Assembly (NCBI RefSeq): GCF_918797505.1
Contig: NC_092793.1
Coordinates: 69,063,660-69,127,659, forward strand
From: Bemisia tabaci
Lineage: Eukaryota > Arthropoda > Insecta > Hemiptera > Aleyrodidae
Length of the DNA: 64,000 nucleotides
Direction: 5' to 3'
This document shows, one piece after another, positions 44,586 to 54,659 of the stretch. Positions within the stretch are counted from its first letter, which is position 1. Every line of letters starts with the position of its first letter. The position numbers and the translations under genes are program-made. The notes under the pieces are model-generated. The model was not told the origin of the DNA, searched no databases, and worked only from the letters and a program-made list of their open reading frames with translations.

Positions 44586-45039
44586 GCGACATATATCTTG
44601 TAAGCATGAGATTAATTCACTCCAAAGGAAAGTCATCCTTTTAAAATCGGCAACCTCGGGCTCTTGGCCACAAATTGAGACGTGAAAGACTTCCTCCCGG
44701 GCGGAAAAATAATTTTGTTTAATTTGTTCCAACGGCTTGTATTTTAATATGAAGCCACTGTGACAGGCGCAATTCAAGAGGGACTGCCTTTGTTTCTGAT
44801 GAAATTACGGCAAAGGCTCTTCCCTCTCGTTTTTCTCCATCTCCAGCCATACTTCCATGTCCGCGGCCTGTGCCGGTGTGAGGGGGGCTCGGGAAAGGAG
44901 AGGGGGTGTGTCAGCTTAAATTTAATATTAAAAGACAGCTTAGACAGGCCTGGATCGAGCTGCTAGTACATTAGTCTAAACTCTCCACTATTATTGAACA
45001 TCCACTCGTCTGCGGGTGCTTTTGGGCTTCACCCTCATT
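44586..45039. other. No gene recognised
   Basis: A small GC-rich patch at 44850-44910; nothing else. Confidence 0.4.
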
Positions 45040-45200
45040 CTACCGTGCTTAGGAAAAACGCCGTATGAACTTCCGGACGTTGACAAATCTCTCATTGTAA
45101 AACAGAACTCCCCGATAAACTCGTGAACCGCTATCTCTGAAATATTTAGGAGGCTTTACTCAATTTTTTCTAGAATCAGCTAAAAATGCTGCGGTGCCGA
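45040..45200. mobile_element. Left part of a 'CTGCCGTGC' MITE
   Basis: CTACCGTGCTTAGGAAAAAC, then GCCGTATGAAC. The right end is not recognisable; the next copy begins at 45214. Confidence 0.5.
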
Positions 45201-45213
45201 AGTCCCGTACTGC

Positions 45214-45530
45214 TGTTCTAAGGATAAATGCGCCGTATTCCCAAATTTCTTTTCACAAAATACTTTACAGGAAAATTTGTTGATATTTTTTTCTTAAGTT
45301 TCCCGAGAATTCCATCCGCATTTTAAGCTACAGTATCTGAAAATTTCAAGTAAAAATATTCATAAATTACGTACTACAAAAATGAATGTTTCTTAGGCGA
45401 AATATGGCAAGGATCGGATGTCAAGGCGGTATAGGCAACTCTTCTCGAAAATGAATACTTTTTTTGGAGGGGGGGGGGGGAATTTGACAACATTCGAATC
45501 TGCATATGACGTTCTTCGTTAGCACAATAG
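45214..45530. mobile_element. 'CTGCCGTGC' MITE with internal duplication and G run
   Basis: CTGCTGTTCTAAGGATAAAT on the left; GACGTTCTTCGTTAGCACAA with TAG on the right. Near the right end the 'atgaatactttttttgga' arm piece is followed by a 12 G run (45469-45480) and 'aatttgacaacattcgaat'. A similar arm piece occurs again upstream (45381-45440), so the right arm seems duplicated. Confidence 0.55.
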
Positions 45531-45798
45531 TGTGTAGCACCATTTTTAAATGTTACGAGAGCACTGAGCTCCTCTTCGGCAAGAATATCACAAATGAAAG
45601 AGCGCATCAAAATTTCTCGAAACGCATTGATATTGACAAAAACATGTAGTTTAATTACCGGGATCGTTTAAATTACTGGCAATACAGTAAAATCTCCAGA
45701 AACACATTAAACTATACATCAACAAGGACTTCTTTGAGTTAACGATCGATGGTAAAGTCATCGGAAATTCTGCTCATAATCAGCAGGCACGGTGAATT

Positions 45799-45829
<31 letters not shown>

Positions 45830-46576
45830 GATATTATTTTATTTTATTATAAGCTCAGTATTAGAGGAATTCTTTATTATTTTACCACATGTTTTTCTCC
45901 GCGTGTAGAGTTATAGAGTCAGGGATAAACGGGAAAGCTCTCCAATCCCATTATTGCTTTATCATCATGTCAAATTATGCGACTATCTGCTCGGAGCTTG
46001 CTTCAGCCCATCCTGATATTTTTCCTTCTTGAAAGAAAACAACCAAGAACGAATGAAGAATAAAGTCCTCGAGGGGCATATCCCGCCCCCCTCCTCCGTC
46101 CTTGGAGCGTGTCTGAAGTCGATCATAAAAGGTGGCCCCAACATCAAGGGGTGAACTGCAATCGAATCTGGTGCCGCGGGTTATTCATATCAATTTACAC
46201 TTGCGAAAGCTCCGATGCCATATTCGAAACTTATGAGGCGGTTCTCCTCCTCTCGCTTCCCGCGCGAGAAACCCCCGAGTAGGCTTTTAACGAAGCATCC
46301 GAAGATGCTGCATTGATTGTAACATATATCTCAAGGCGCGGTTCAGGAATTTTTCCCTCTTTACCGTTGGTTAACCTCCACGTGTGTAACGAATCGCACG
46401 AGTGGGAAGCAGGGTGTCGATGGTGAAACTGGGACAGCACGTTGTCTATCTATCTTAACACCACTTTTCACTCCTTTTCCCCGAATTCAACGATCGGCTG
46501 GATAGTCTTCAGCAATTCAGCCGTAAATAGATGAGGATAGTTTTGAAAGACCCGCGTGGAATAGTTTAGGATGTGG
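45531..46576. other. No gene recognised; 29 T run
   Basis: A pure T run at 45801-45829. A GC-richer stretch (46080-46300) without recognised coding features. Confidence 0.4.
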
Positions 46577-47000
46577 GTTGATTATATTCAAACGCATAGA
46601 CAAAGCGATAGACAAAGAAGACAAAGGGGAAATGAAGAGATTCCGTTGGTGCTGCCAACGAATAAAGGAGGTGTGTAGGTATTAGATTAATTTACGGCAC
46701 CCCACGAGAGACTCTATTCCTATAGTTATATCATCAATTACCACCCGTTTCCAACGGCGTGGCGTGAATTGCGATGTATCGATTGTTATGCCATTTAAAC
46801 CTGTGGAAAAGGATCGATAAACAGGGTTTTCGCAGTGAACACCTTAATAATCGATTCTTTACCATGGGTTCAAACGGCATAACAATCGATACATCGCAAT
46901 TCACGCCACGCCACTGCCCGTTTCAATGATCCATCCCGTTTGTATGATCGCTCCGTTTCCATGTTGTATTCTTTGTTTATTATCAATTTCAATAGATAGC
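46577..47000. mobile_element. 'GCTGATTATTG' family MITE, split by a hAT-type MITE
   Basis: The left part has CATAGACAAAGCGATAGACA; the right part has ATTATCAATTTCAATAGATA and GATCGCTCCGTTTCC. Without the 165 bp nested element and its duplication the host would be about 250 bp, matching other copies. Confidence 0.65.
46752..46916. mobile_element. 165 bp hAT-type MITE, copy 2, 8 bp target duplication
   Basis: CAACGGCGTGGCGTGAATTG on the left; CAATTCACGCCACGCCACTG on the right. An exact CCCGTTTC duplication lies at 46744-46751 and 46917-46924. It is nested inside the older MITE. Confidence 0.9.
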
Positions 47001-47021
47001 CCACCTTGCTAAAATGGTGAG

Positions 47022-47910
47022 CACAAATGAGTTGAAAATCAAAGTCATATGCATAGAAATTCAACTCATATGAATAGAATTTCAACTTATATGAATAGAA
47101 TTTAAGGTGATTCGATGGACGCCATATTTTGTGTCAGAACGGCATGCGATATATCGCATCAATTGGTTCCATTTTTTCAGCTACTCGTCATTTTTCTCCA
47201 ATTTTGAGATCACAATTCTGTTGTCAGGAGACTAAAGCACTCACTTACCAATTTTAACCAAGAAATTCGACGTAATAAAGGCGTGTTTTTTTTTAGAGAG
47301 AAAACATCGCATTCGATACTGATATCGAAACTGCACTCGAATGCGATATTTTTTCTCTGAAAAAACCACGCCTATATTACGTTGAATTTCTTTGTCAAAA
47401 TTGGTAAGTGAGTGCATTAGTCTCATGACAACAGAACGGCGATCTCAAAATTCGAGAAAAATGACAAGTATCTAAAAAAATAGAACCAATTGATGCGATA
47501 TATCGCATGCCGTTCTGACACAAAATATGACGTCCATCGAATCACCTTAACTCATATGAGCAGAATTTCTCTATCCAGTTTTCGCCAACTTCTATGACTA
47601 GAGATTCCAACTCACGTGACTAGAGATTTCAACTCACACGAGTTCATAGCGTTGAATCTACCGAGTCCGATATCTCAGAAACTAGTCACCGCATCAAAAA
47701 AATTATAAGAAACAAATGTTTTTATTTTTAAAATTTACAAACTTGGTCGGTGTCTCCTGGTCAGAAACATCACTTCTGAAGAATGAAGAAAAAAAATGTA
47801 TTCATATGAGTTGAACTTTTCTACTCTTATGAGTAGAATATTCTAGTGATATCAGTAGGTTTTCTACTCTTATAAGTAGAAAGTTCTATCCATGTGAGTT
47901 GGCGAATTCT
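47022..47910. repeat. Iterated near-palindromic CTCATATGAGTAGAA words
   Basis: Words of about 20 bases such as CTCATATGAATAGAATTTC recur with 20-24 bp spacing at 47040-47101 and 47547-47640. Complementary versions (TTCTACTCTTATGAGTAGAA and close forms) lie at 47800-47905. CGCCAACT near 47583 and AGTTGGCG near 47900 could be inverted edges. A foldback MITE interrupts the left array at 47102-47550. Confidence 0.6.
47102..47550. mobile_element. 449 bp foldback MITE with TTAAGGTGATTCG ends
   Basis: The left end is TTAAGGTGATTCGATGGACG and the right end is CGTCCATCGAATCACCTTAA, perfect over 20 bases. The arms run almost to the centre near 47326 and include GAACGGCATGCGATATATCG. TTAA at both edges could be a TTAA target (piggyBac-like) or part of the terminus; I cannot decide. 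Confidence 0.85.
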
Positions 47911-48580
47911 GAATAGCCTACTCGTCATTTTCAGCAGGGCAAGAACAGGACGTGGTAGATAAGGGCGCAAGGGTGAATCGGTGATGGTAGAATCCCATTG
48001 TTGTTGGTGATATCTCGGGCATTATGGCAACGGAAGCAAAGAACTCTCAGCGCAAGGGAAAAAGGTAAAGCCGTTCGATTGAGCCGAGGAGATCGAAAGT
48101 TTGGGGAACTTTTTTTTTTCAAGCGAATTGACCCGTGTGAGGGGTATCGGGGGGAATGAGCAGAGCTCCCTGGAGTAAATCCTAAATTGAACCGTAGAAT
48201 TTTAACGTAATCTACTGTAATCCCAGATGGTATTCCGGAGTTCCGCCCGGAAGCTTCGGGTTGCGTTGTTTTGGTGTTGAGTCACATGAGGAAACTTTCG
48301 ATCTCTTCCGGAGTTCCTCAGAAGTTTAATCAGACGTCGAATATTTTCAAGGAAGCAAGAATGGAAGGGGAGATATGGACGAGAGAGAATGGACAGAGGG
48401 GGTAGGAATAAGCTATCGATAAATGGACCACAAAGTAAGTATTATACCCCTAAATGACATGAATCCTTATCAGCGTTTCTTCCACGACAAGATGCGCTTG
48501 ACAAATCGATACCATCCAAAATCAACTGATTAACATTAAGGTTTCAGTTTACATTATAAATGGTAAATTTAAACTTCTCG

Positions 48581-48620
<40 letters not shown>

Positions 48621-50915
48621 CAAAAGTTTTATAATGCGCCCTTCATTGTATTGTATGTAAAAGTTAAATAAAGAAAACATTGTATGTGGTGTTGCTTAAT
48701 TTCGTGTCTTGTCTACCGATTCATAGTACTACCCTATCTTTTACGCAATTTTCAAAATTCTCGATCGAGGGAATTGAACTTCAATTTAGGGGCTCGGAGG
48801 ACAAGGCGCATAAGTGCAGTTTTTGCTATTTTGAGAAATACGTGTTTGAAGTTTCAAAATTACATGGATCCTTATGGCGGGAAGTAAGTTCAAATTGACA
48901 CTTTGATGCTTAAAAATTGGAATTTGGGAGGGAATTTTTACAGGACATGCATGAAGACTAGATTTACTTGAAACCATGAATATCTCAATTTTTTAAAAAA
49001 CTCCACTTATGCGCCTTTTCCTCCAAGCTCTCCAATTCAACCTAAGTATTTTCAAGCATTACTAATTGTAAGACTCGAAGTTTTTCCGGAAATTCCGATC
49101 ACCAGGATTGAAGTTTGGTTTGTATGAGCGGAAATTTCGATTGCTTTGACGAAGTATTCAGCGTTCCATGCGAATAATAATGCGATCCTTCGAATCCGAA
49201 GTTCTTTTTTAATCTGTGCTGTTATCCTTTAGCATCTTGTTCCATCATCCTAATGAAAAAAATATCAGCTCGGTAAAAAATTTGAACAAACCGAACTTCC
49301 TTCAAATCCTACCAACTACACTGGGAGACACACTATTCTGGGAGAGTTTTGCATACGTTTAAAAATAAATGTGCTCTTGCAGATAAGTTTGGACTAATAC
49401 ACAAGAGGAATTCCCTCATGAAGCGAAGCGTCAAGCCTCTGCCCTGTGCTGTCGCGAGATGACTTCACCCGGCCGTGACAGATGAAGTTGCGCGCGAGAG
49501 AAACTTCCTCTAAGCTGAAGTTAAAGTCGCTTTAGCTTCCTCCCTGAGCTTGTCACTCCAATTTATCAAACAAAAGTAGATTTTCGATTACTCCTTTTAA
49601 AAGTCAAGCGTGCGTAAAATGAGGGTAGGGAATAGAATTAGGAACGAGGAGCGAACCAGACACGAGACTAGACATTCCGAACGGGCCCGATGTGTAATCG
49701 TAAACAGGGAGGGGGTGCTTGCCTTGCAGCGTAGACGCTTTTGAGTGCAAGGTTCGATCGGAAAAAGGGAGAAAAAAGCCTAATAGGTTTTGAAAGGCCT
49801 CAGCGCGGATTGCAATAAGATACTGCTAAAATAGATTCAATGTAGAATTATTCCGAAATCATAAACAAGAGATAATATTAAAATATCCAAAGAAGGAGGG
49901 GGTTGGATCGGAACAGCCCCTTAAAATTTTACGTTAAATTTCACGCAAAATTTCAAAACATCGGTGATATTTCATGAATTTCCTCGTTAAATTTCACCTT
50001 GAATTTTTTTGGACTCTTTACAGCCCAGCAAACCGGGTAAGGCCCAGGTAAGTTGCCCCGAAATTTCAAATACGTATTTTTATTGCAATTTCCCATCTCA
50101 AGGGGTAAGGGTACATACGAGAATTCACTGACTACTAAAATGGTCAATAGTGACCCAATTGATCCCCGGAAAACTGAATTTTTTATTTGCTTACATGCAA
50201 TAGAGTGTTTCTCTTTTCTCTATTTTTTTTTATTAAATACGCTGCATTATTTTTGAAAAAGTAATACGAATTACGTCAATGGTGTGTTGCAGAATCAGTG
50301 ATGCGATTGAACAAACCGAGTGAATTGTTCATGCTGTCAAGTAACTTCAACGCTCATGAAAGGTAAACAAAATTCACATTCTTTCGCATTTCTTTAATTT
50401 CACATGTTCATATTTTTGCAAACTACTCAGATTTAAATGATTATAATGTTTGGAAACTATGGGAATAATATGTAACGTAATGATATTAGTGGTCTTTGAA
50501 TTTAAGATATTAATTTTTTAAACCGCGATTACCCATTTCCCCCTTAATTAACTTAAGTTTTCTTTCGATTTTTTGCTATATTTGTTTTTTCTTTATTTTT
50601 ATTGTTTTATCATTTGTTTTTTTTTTTTTTAAATTGTTAAACTTGTGTTATCCAATCAGTCTCTTCAATTTGAGTGTAGTTGAAGCATGTTAAAAGGATA
50701 TTGCAACAATCTCTGAACTCTAGAAAGAGCTGAAACTTGCATTAAAGCTAGAGCATAGTTTGCTCATAAACCACCTATCTTGAATTACAGTCTCAGTGCC
50801 TGACTCCCGGCTAGTATAACGATAATAACAAAGAAACAATGAAGCTTAGTTTATAAATGCCTGTAATGAATTCAACTTTTTTTTTCAAAAGAACATAGCC
50901 CAAATTCCCTACTTA
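47911..50915. other. 3 kb without a recognised gene; 36 A run
   Basis: A pure A run at 48583-48618, not preceded by a recognisable retrocopy. Short overlapping frames around 48680-48980 lack features. GC-richer patch at 49430-49520. Confidence 0.4.
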
Positions 50916-50923
50916 TACCGGTT

Positions 50924-51794
50924 CAGGGCCGGATTTACCTATACTTACCGCCCATGGGCCACCTGTATTTTGCCGCCCCCTTCTCATTCGTATTGAAACA
51001 TCAATAAAAACCATCAAGTGAACGTGCCAGCGGCCGAGGGGTGCATAAGACGCGTTTACTCGTGTTGAACACATTTTTTGGGGATGCCCTGTCAACACTA
51101 AGTACTAGCAAAAGTTAAGTTTTGTAAACCTATCTCTGTGTGGACAAGGCCTTCCATTCATAAGAAATAAACGAAAAAATTATGAAAGAACAAACATGAA
51201 TGTGGTTTAATGATTTTAACTTCCACTGCCGCGCCGCGCAGACCGCACCGTGTTTGGCGCAATGCGTGAAGTATTCACGCAGTCTTGTAGGCGCCATGCG
51301 TTTCACGCTGACCGCACTGTGTTTGGCGCAATGCGTGAAGTATTCATGCATTCTTGTAGGCGCTATCCGTTTCACGCTGACCGCAATGACCGCACTGTGT
51401 TTGATGCAATGCGTGAAGTATTCGTGCAGTCTTGTAGGCGCTGATATGTGTTACATGCTGATCGCCGCGCCGATGGCTTCTCCTTTTCATCTCAAGTCCT
51501 CGTCATCATTGCTCTCTGCGCCGCGCCGTTCCAGGCCAACTTGCGCTGTTTGGTTTCTCTCTTAACTCAACCAATTAAAGGCGCTGTCTCTTGTATCACT
51601 GAAAGACGACAAAATTAAAAATTACTACACTCTCAGGAAATGAGAAATTTCGTCGCCTTTTCCCGTTTGTAATTTTTTTTTCTAAATCCGATATTTTTTT
51701 ATACTTACATTTAAAAAAATTGCAGAATTTGCCGCGCTCTAGATTTGCCGCCATGGGCCGCGGCCCGTGTGGCCACCCCCTTAATCCGGCTCTG
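50924..51794. mobile_element. 871 bp hAT-type element CAGGGCCGGATTTA, copy 2 (three modules)
   Basis: An exact 8 bp duplication TACCGGTT at 50916-50923 and 51795-51802. The ends are CAGGGCCGGATTTACC and TTAATCCGGCTCTG. Three module units start GACCGC at 51241, 51310 and 51379, the first two exactly 69 bp apart; the third carries a 9-10 bp extra GACCGCAAT. Frames on both strands read through the modules but differ between copies. Confidence 0.93.
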
Positions 51795-51802
51795 TACCGG
51801 TT

Positions 51803-52980
51803 CAAAGCCCCTGCACCCCCGCAGTGCCTGCCATCCTTCGTAAAAACAGCATCCCTCTTTAGAATTTCTATTGAATTTACATCGTTGTTGCTTAGCAAAG
51901 CGCGGCAGCCGTTTCAACATGTTTATTAGATCATAAGGCGGTAATAGATGGTAGGCTTTTCTAGCGATGAAAAATGATGCTCAGAACTTTGTGCAGTCCC
52001 TCAGTCGCCCTATTTCGACCACCTCCCACAAACTGTAGTGTTTGCCGTGTGCGTGTTAAATAAACGAAAAGGGATGTTTGTACGAAGCCTTTATTCCATG
52101 TTTTTTTTTTTTCATATCATCTTTTCGAAAGGATGCTTCTTTAATTATGCAGTCGATGTATTACGACAATCTACGACTTTTTCCACCTGACTCGGATAAA
52201 ATATTCATCCTTAATTGTAGGTTTACTGACATTGAAAAATGTCATGATGTCAGTCAGTCAGTCATATGAGTAAGAGAAAGTATCAGAGCAGGTGTCGAGG
52301 TATACTTTTAGAGGCAAAAAGCTCGAAAGTACGCAAATTTTTCGCGAAGTAGAAATGAATTTATACCCTTCCGATATGGCCGTCGAGGTTTATGAGTTAT
52401 TTTCCGTGAGAGAAGAAACTTTTCTCTTCACCCTTGCAAGAGTTTGCAGCAGACCCTCAGTCTGTTGTCTGGCAGACTAAGTTCTGGAAAAGTCCCTGAA
52501 AAATCCCAAAAATTAATTTAGAAAGCACTTGCGAGGACTGGAAGGTGGAACCGCAAAAGCTCAGTGAGAGAGCGCCGTGAACCAGGTTACAGCTGTTACT
52601 TCTCATGACTTGTGCCAACAGTCGGGATCTGGTTTCTCAACTTATTTTCACACGTTTATCAGGCTGCATGACTGCTTCTCACCATCGCGGAGGACTTACC
52701 GCGAAAATTTTCAGATCACCTGGTCTTCCTCACTTGCTCGGGAATTTCCCTCTTGCGTTGATGAATCCAGTAAAAAGCTCTGCTGTCTGTTGCTGCTTTC
52801 ATATCGAGGTCAATGGCTGCAAAAACATTAGTAATCCCATTTTTTTCCTGAATGATAGTTCTTATATGCACCTTCAGATGTTTTTTAATGTTTTTGTTTT
52901 GTTTCTGTCGATTTGTCATGTAATATTAATGGCGAAGTACCCCACTCAGTAGACGCAAGTTGTGATCAAGTGATTAGAGC
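51803..52980. other. No gene recognised
   Basis: Overlapping frames of 84 and 115 codons at 52577-52952 show no domain; the second ends in a hydrophobic stretch that is typical of AT-rich DNA. Confidence 0.4.
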
Positions 52981-53092
52981 CAAGGTGACGTCATGATCCT
53001 GCCATACGCCGAGTATTCTCACTGAAAAGGGAAAACTATCTCTTAGAGGCTAATTTTCCTCTTGGAAGTATGCTTTTCGGCGCAACGCTAGT

Positions 53093-53614
53093 GATTATGT
53101 AGCATCGCGTCCATGATATTGGACTCCATGCTCACCCTTGATATACTTGCCTGCTCATCTCGTCCAAGATCTTGGACTCCATGCTCATCGCCAAACTTTT
53201 CACTTCTTCGCTTGAGCATGGAGTCCAAAAGCAAGTAGACCTCCCTTAGTTTTAAAGTTTATCATGATAGAAAATCGTATACTTCGCTTATCTAATCTAA
53301 CCTGAACTAACCTAACCTAACCTAACCTAACCTTACCTAACCCAACCTAAGCAATGCACAATTTTTTTCGAGAACACATTTTTTCGTCTTTATTTCACCA
53401 AAATTGTCTTAATAAATTTTTGGACCCCATGCTCCTATATTGTCGGAGAATACCTGCGCCCCACAATTTTGGACGCTATGCTCACTTCGATTTTACGAAA
53501 AAATTATCCCTAATTAAAGTGAGCATGGAGTCCAAGATCTTGGGCGTGATGAGCAACCGAATATCATATAACTGAGCATGCAGTCCAATATCATGGACGC
53601 AATGCTACATTACC
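53093..53614. mobile_element. 522 bp nested element: TTGGACTCCATGCTCA words around a CCTAA core
   Basis: An exact 8 bp duplication ACGCTAGT at 53085-53092 and 53615-53622. The ends are GATTATGTAGCATCGCGTCC and GGACGCAATGCTACATTACC. Seven copies or near copies of TTGGACTCCATGCTCA occur in both orientations (near 53117, 53173, 53214, 53421, 53471, 53522 and 53572), and the core holds telomere-like CCTAA repeats. Architecture parallels 29858-30432. No protein. Confidence 0.8.
53290..53350 (-). repeat. Telomere-like (CCTAA)n stretch
   Basis: Five consecutive CCTAA or CTAAC units followed by degenerate ones, i.e. TTAGG on the minus strand. Interstitial and inside a transposon. Confidence 0.85.
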
Positions 53615-53813
53615 ACGCTAGTAGGGTCCAATCAGAGAGCAAAATTTTTTCTGATTTGATGTACTAGTGTTGCGCCAAATAGCATGACTACAAAATGGAA
53701 ATTATACCCTGTAGGGAATTTTTCTCTGTACTGTGAGAATACCCGCCTGCGTAATGCAGAGTCATAACGTCACCTTGACACTGATTTAATAATCACCAAC
53801 TAGTGTCTATTTG

Positions 53814-54651
53814 CAGGGCCGGATTTACCTACTTGCCGCCCATGGGCCGCCTGTATTTTGCCGCCCCCTTCTCATTCGTTTTGAAACATCAATAAAAACC
53901 ATCAAAAGAACGTGCCAGCGGGAGTGGAGTGCATGAGACGCGTTTACTCGTGTTGGAAACATTTTTTGGGAAAGCCCTGTCAACACTACTAGCAAAAATT
54001 TTCGGAACTTTGCGCGAAAGTTAAGTTTTGTAAACCTATCTCTGCGTGGACAAGGCCTTCCATTCATAAGAAATGAACGAAAACATTATGAAAAAACAAA
54101 CATAAATGTGGTTTAATGATCTTAACTTCCGCCGCCGCGCCGCGCCGCGCAGACCGCACCGTGTTTGGAGCAATATGTGAAGTATTCCGACAGTTTTGTA
54201 GGCGCTATGCGTTTCACGCTGACCGCACTGTTTGGCGCAATGTGTGAAGTATTCATGCACTCTTGTAGGCGCTATCCGTTTCACGCTGACCGCAGTGACC
54301 GCACTGTGTTTGATGCAATGCGCGAAGTATTCGTGCAGTCTTCTAGGAATGTAGGGCTAATATGTGTTACATGCCGACAGCCGCGCTGAGGGCTTCTCCT
54401 TTTCATCTCAAGTCCTTGTCATCATTTCTCTCTCAGTCCTCGATTAATTAAAGGTGCTGTCTCTTGTACCACCGAAAGACGACAAAATTAGAAATTACTA
54501 TATTCTCAGGAAATGAGAGATTTTGTTTATAATTTTTTTCTAAATCCGATTTTTTTCATACCTACATTTAAAAAAATTGCAAAATTTGCCGCCTCCTGGA
54601 TTTGCCGCCATGCGCCGCGGCCCATGTGGCCACCCCCTTAATCCGGCCCTG
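53814..54651. mobile_element. 838 bp hAT-type element CAGGGCCGGATTTA, copy 3 (three modules)
   Basis: An exact 8 bp duplication TCTATTTG at 53806-53813 and 54652-54659. The ends are CAGGGCCGGATTTACC and TTAATCCGGCCCTG, an excellent match. Module units start GACCGC at 54152, 54221 and 54288. It inserted 37 bp from the right end of the neighbouring TIR element. Confidence 0.93.
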
Positions 54652-54659
54652 TCTATTTG

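Larger units (their letters stand above)
52981..53776. mobile_element. TIR element with CAAGGTGACGTCATGA ends, split by a nested element
   Basis: CAAGGTGACGTCATGATCCT on the left; TCATAACGTCACCTTG on the right. The arms continue with GTATTCTCAC and GTGAGAATAC, and GGCGCAACGCTAGT and ACTAGTGTTGCGCC. After removal of the nested 522 bp the host would be about 265 bp. Confidence 0.75.

Noticed and set aside
51200..51565. 121-codon frame with repeated CVKYS and LVGA words
   Set aside because: It reads through the 69 bp modules; corresponding frames in the other two copies are not conserved as protein.
53290..53350. True telomere or chromosome end
   Set aside because: Only a few CCTAA units, and they sit inside a transposon with an exact target duplication.
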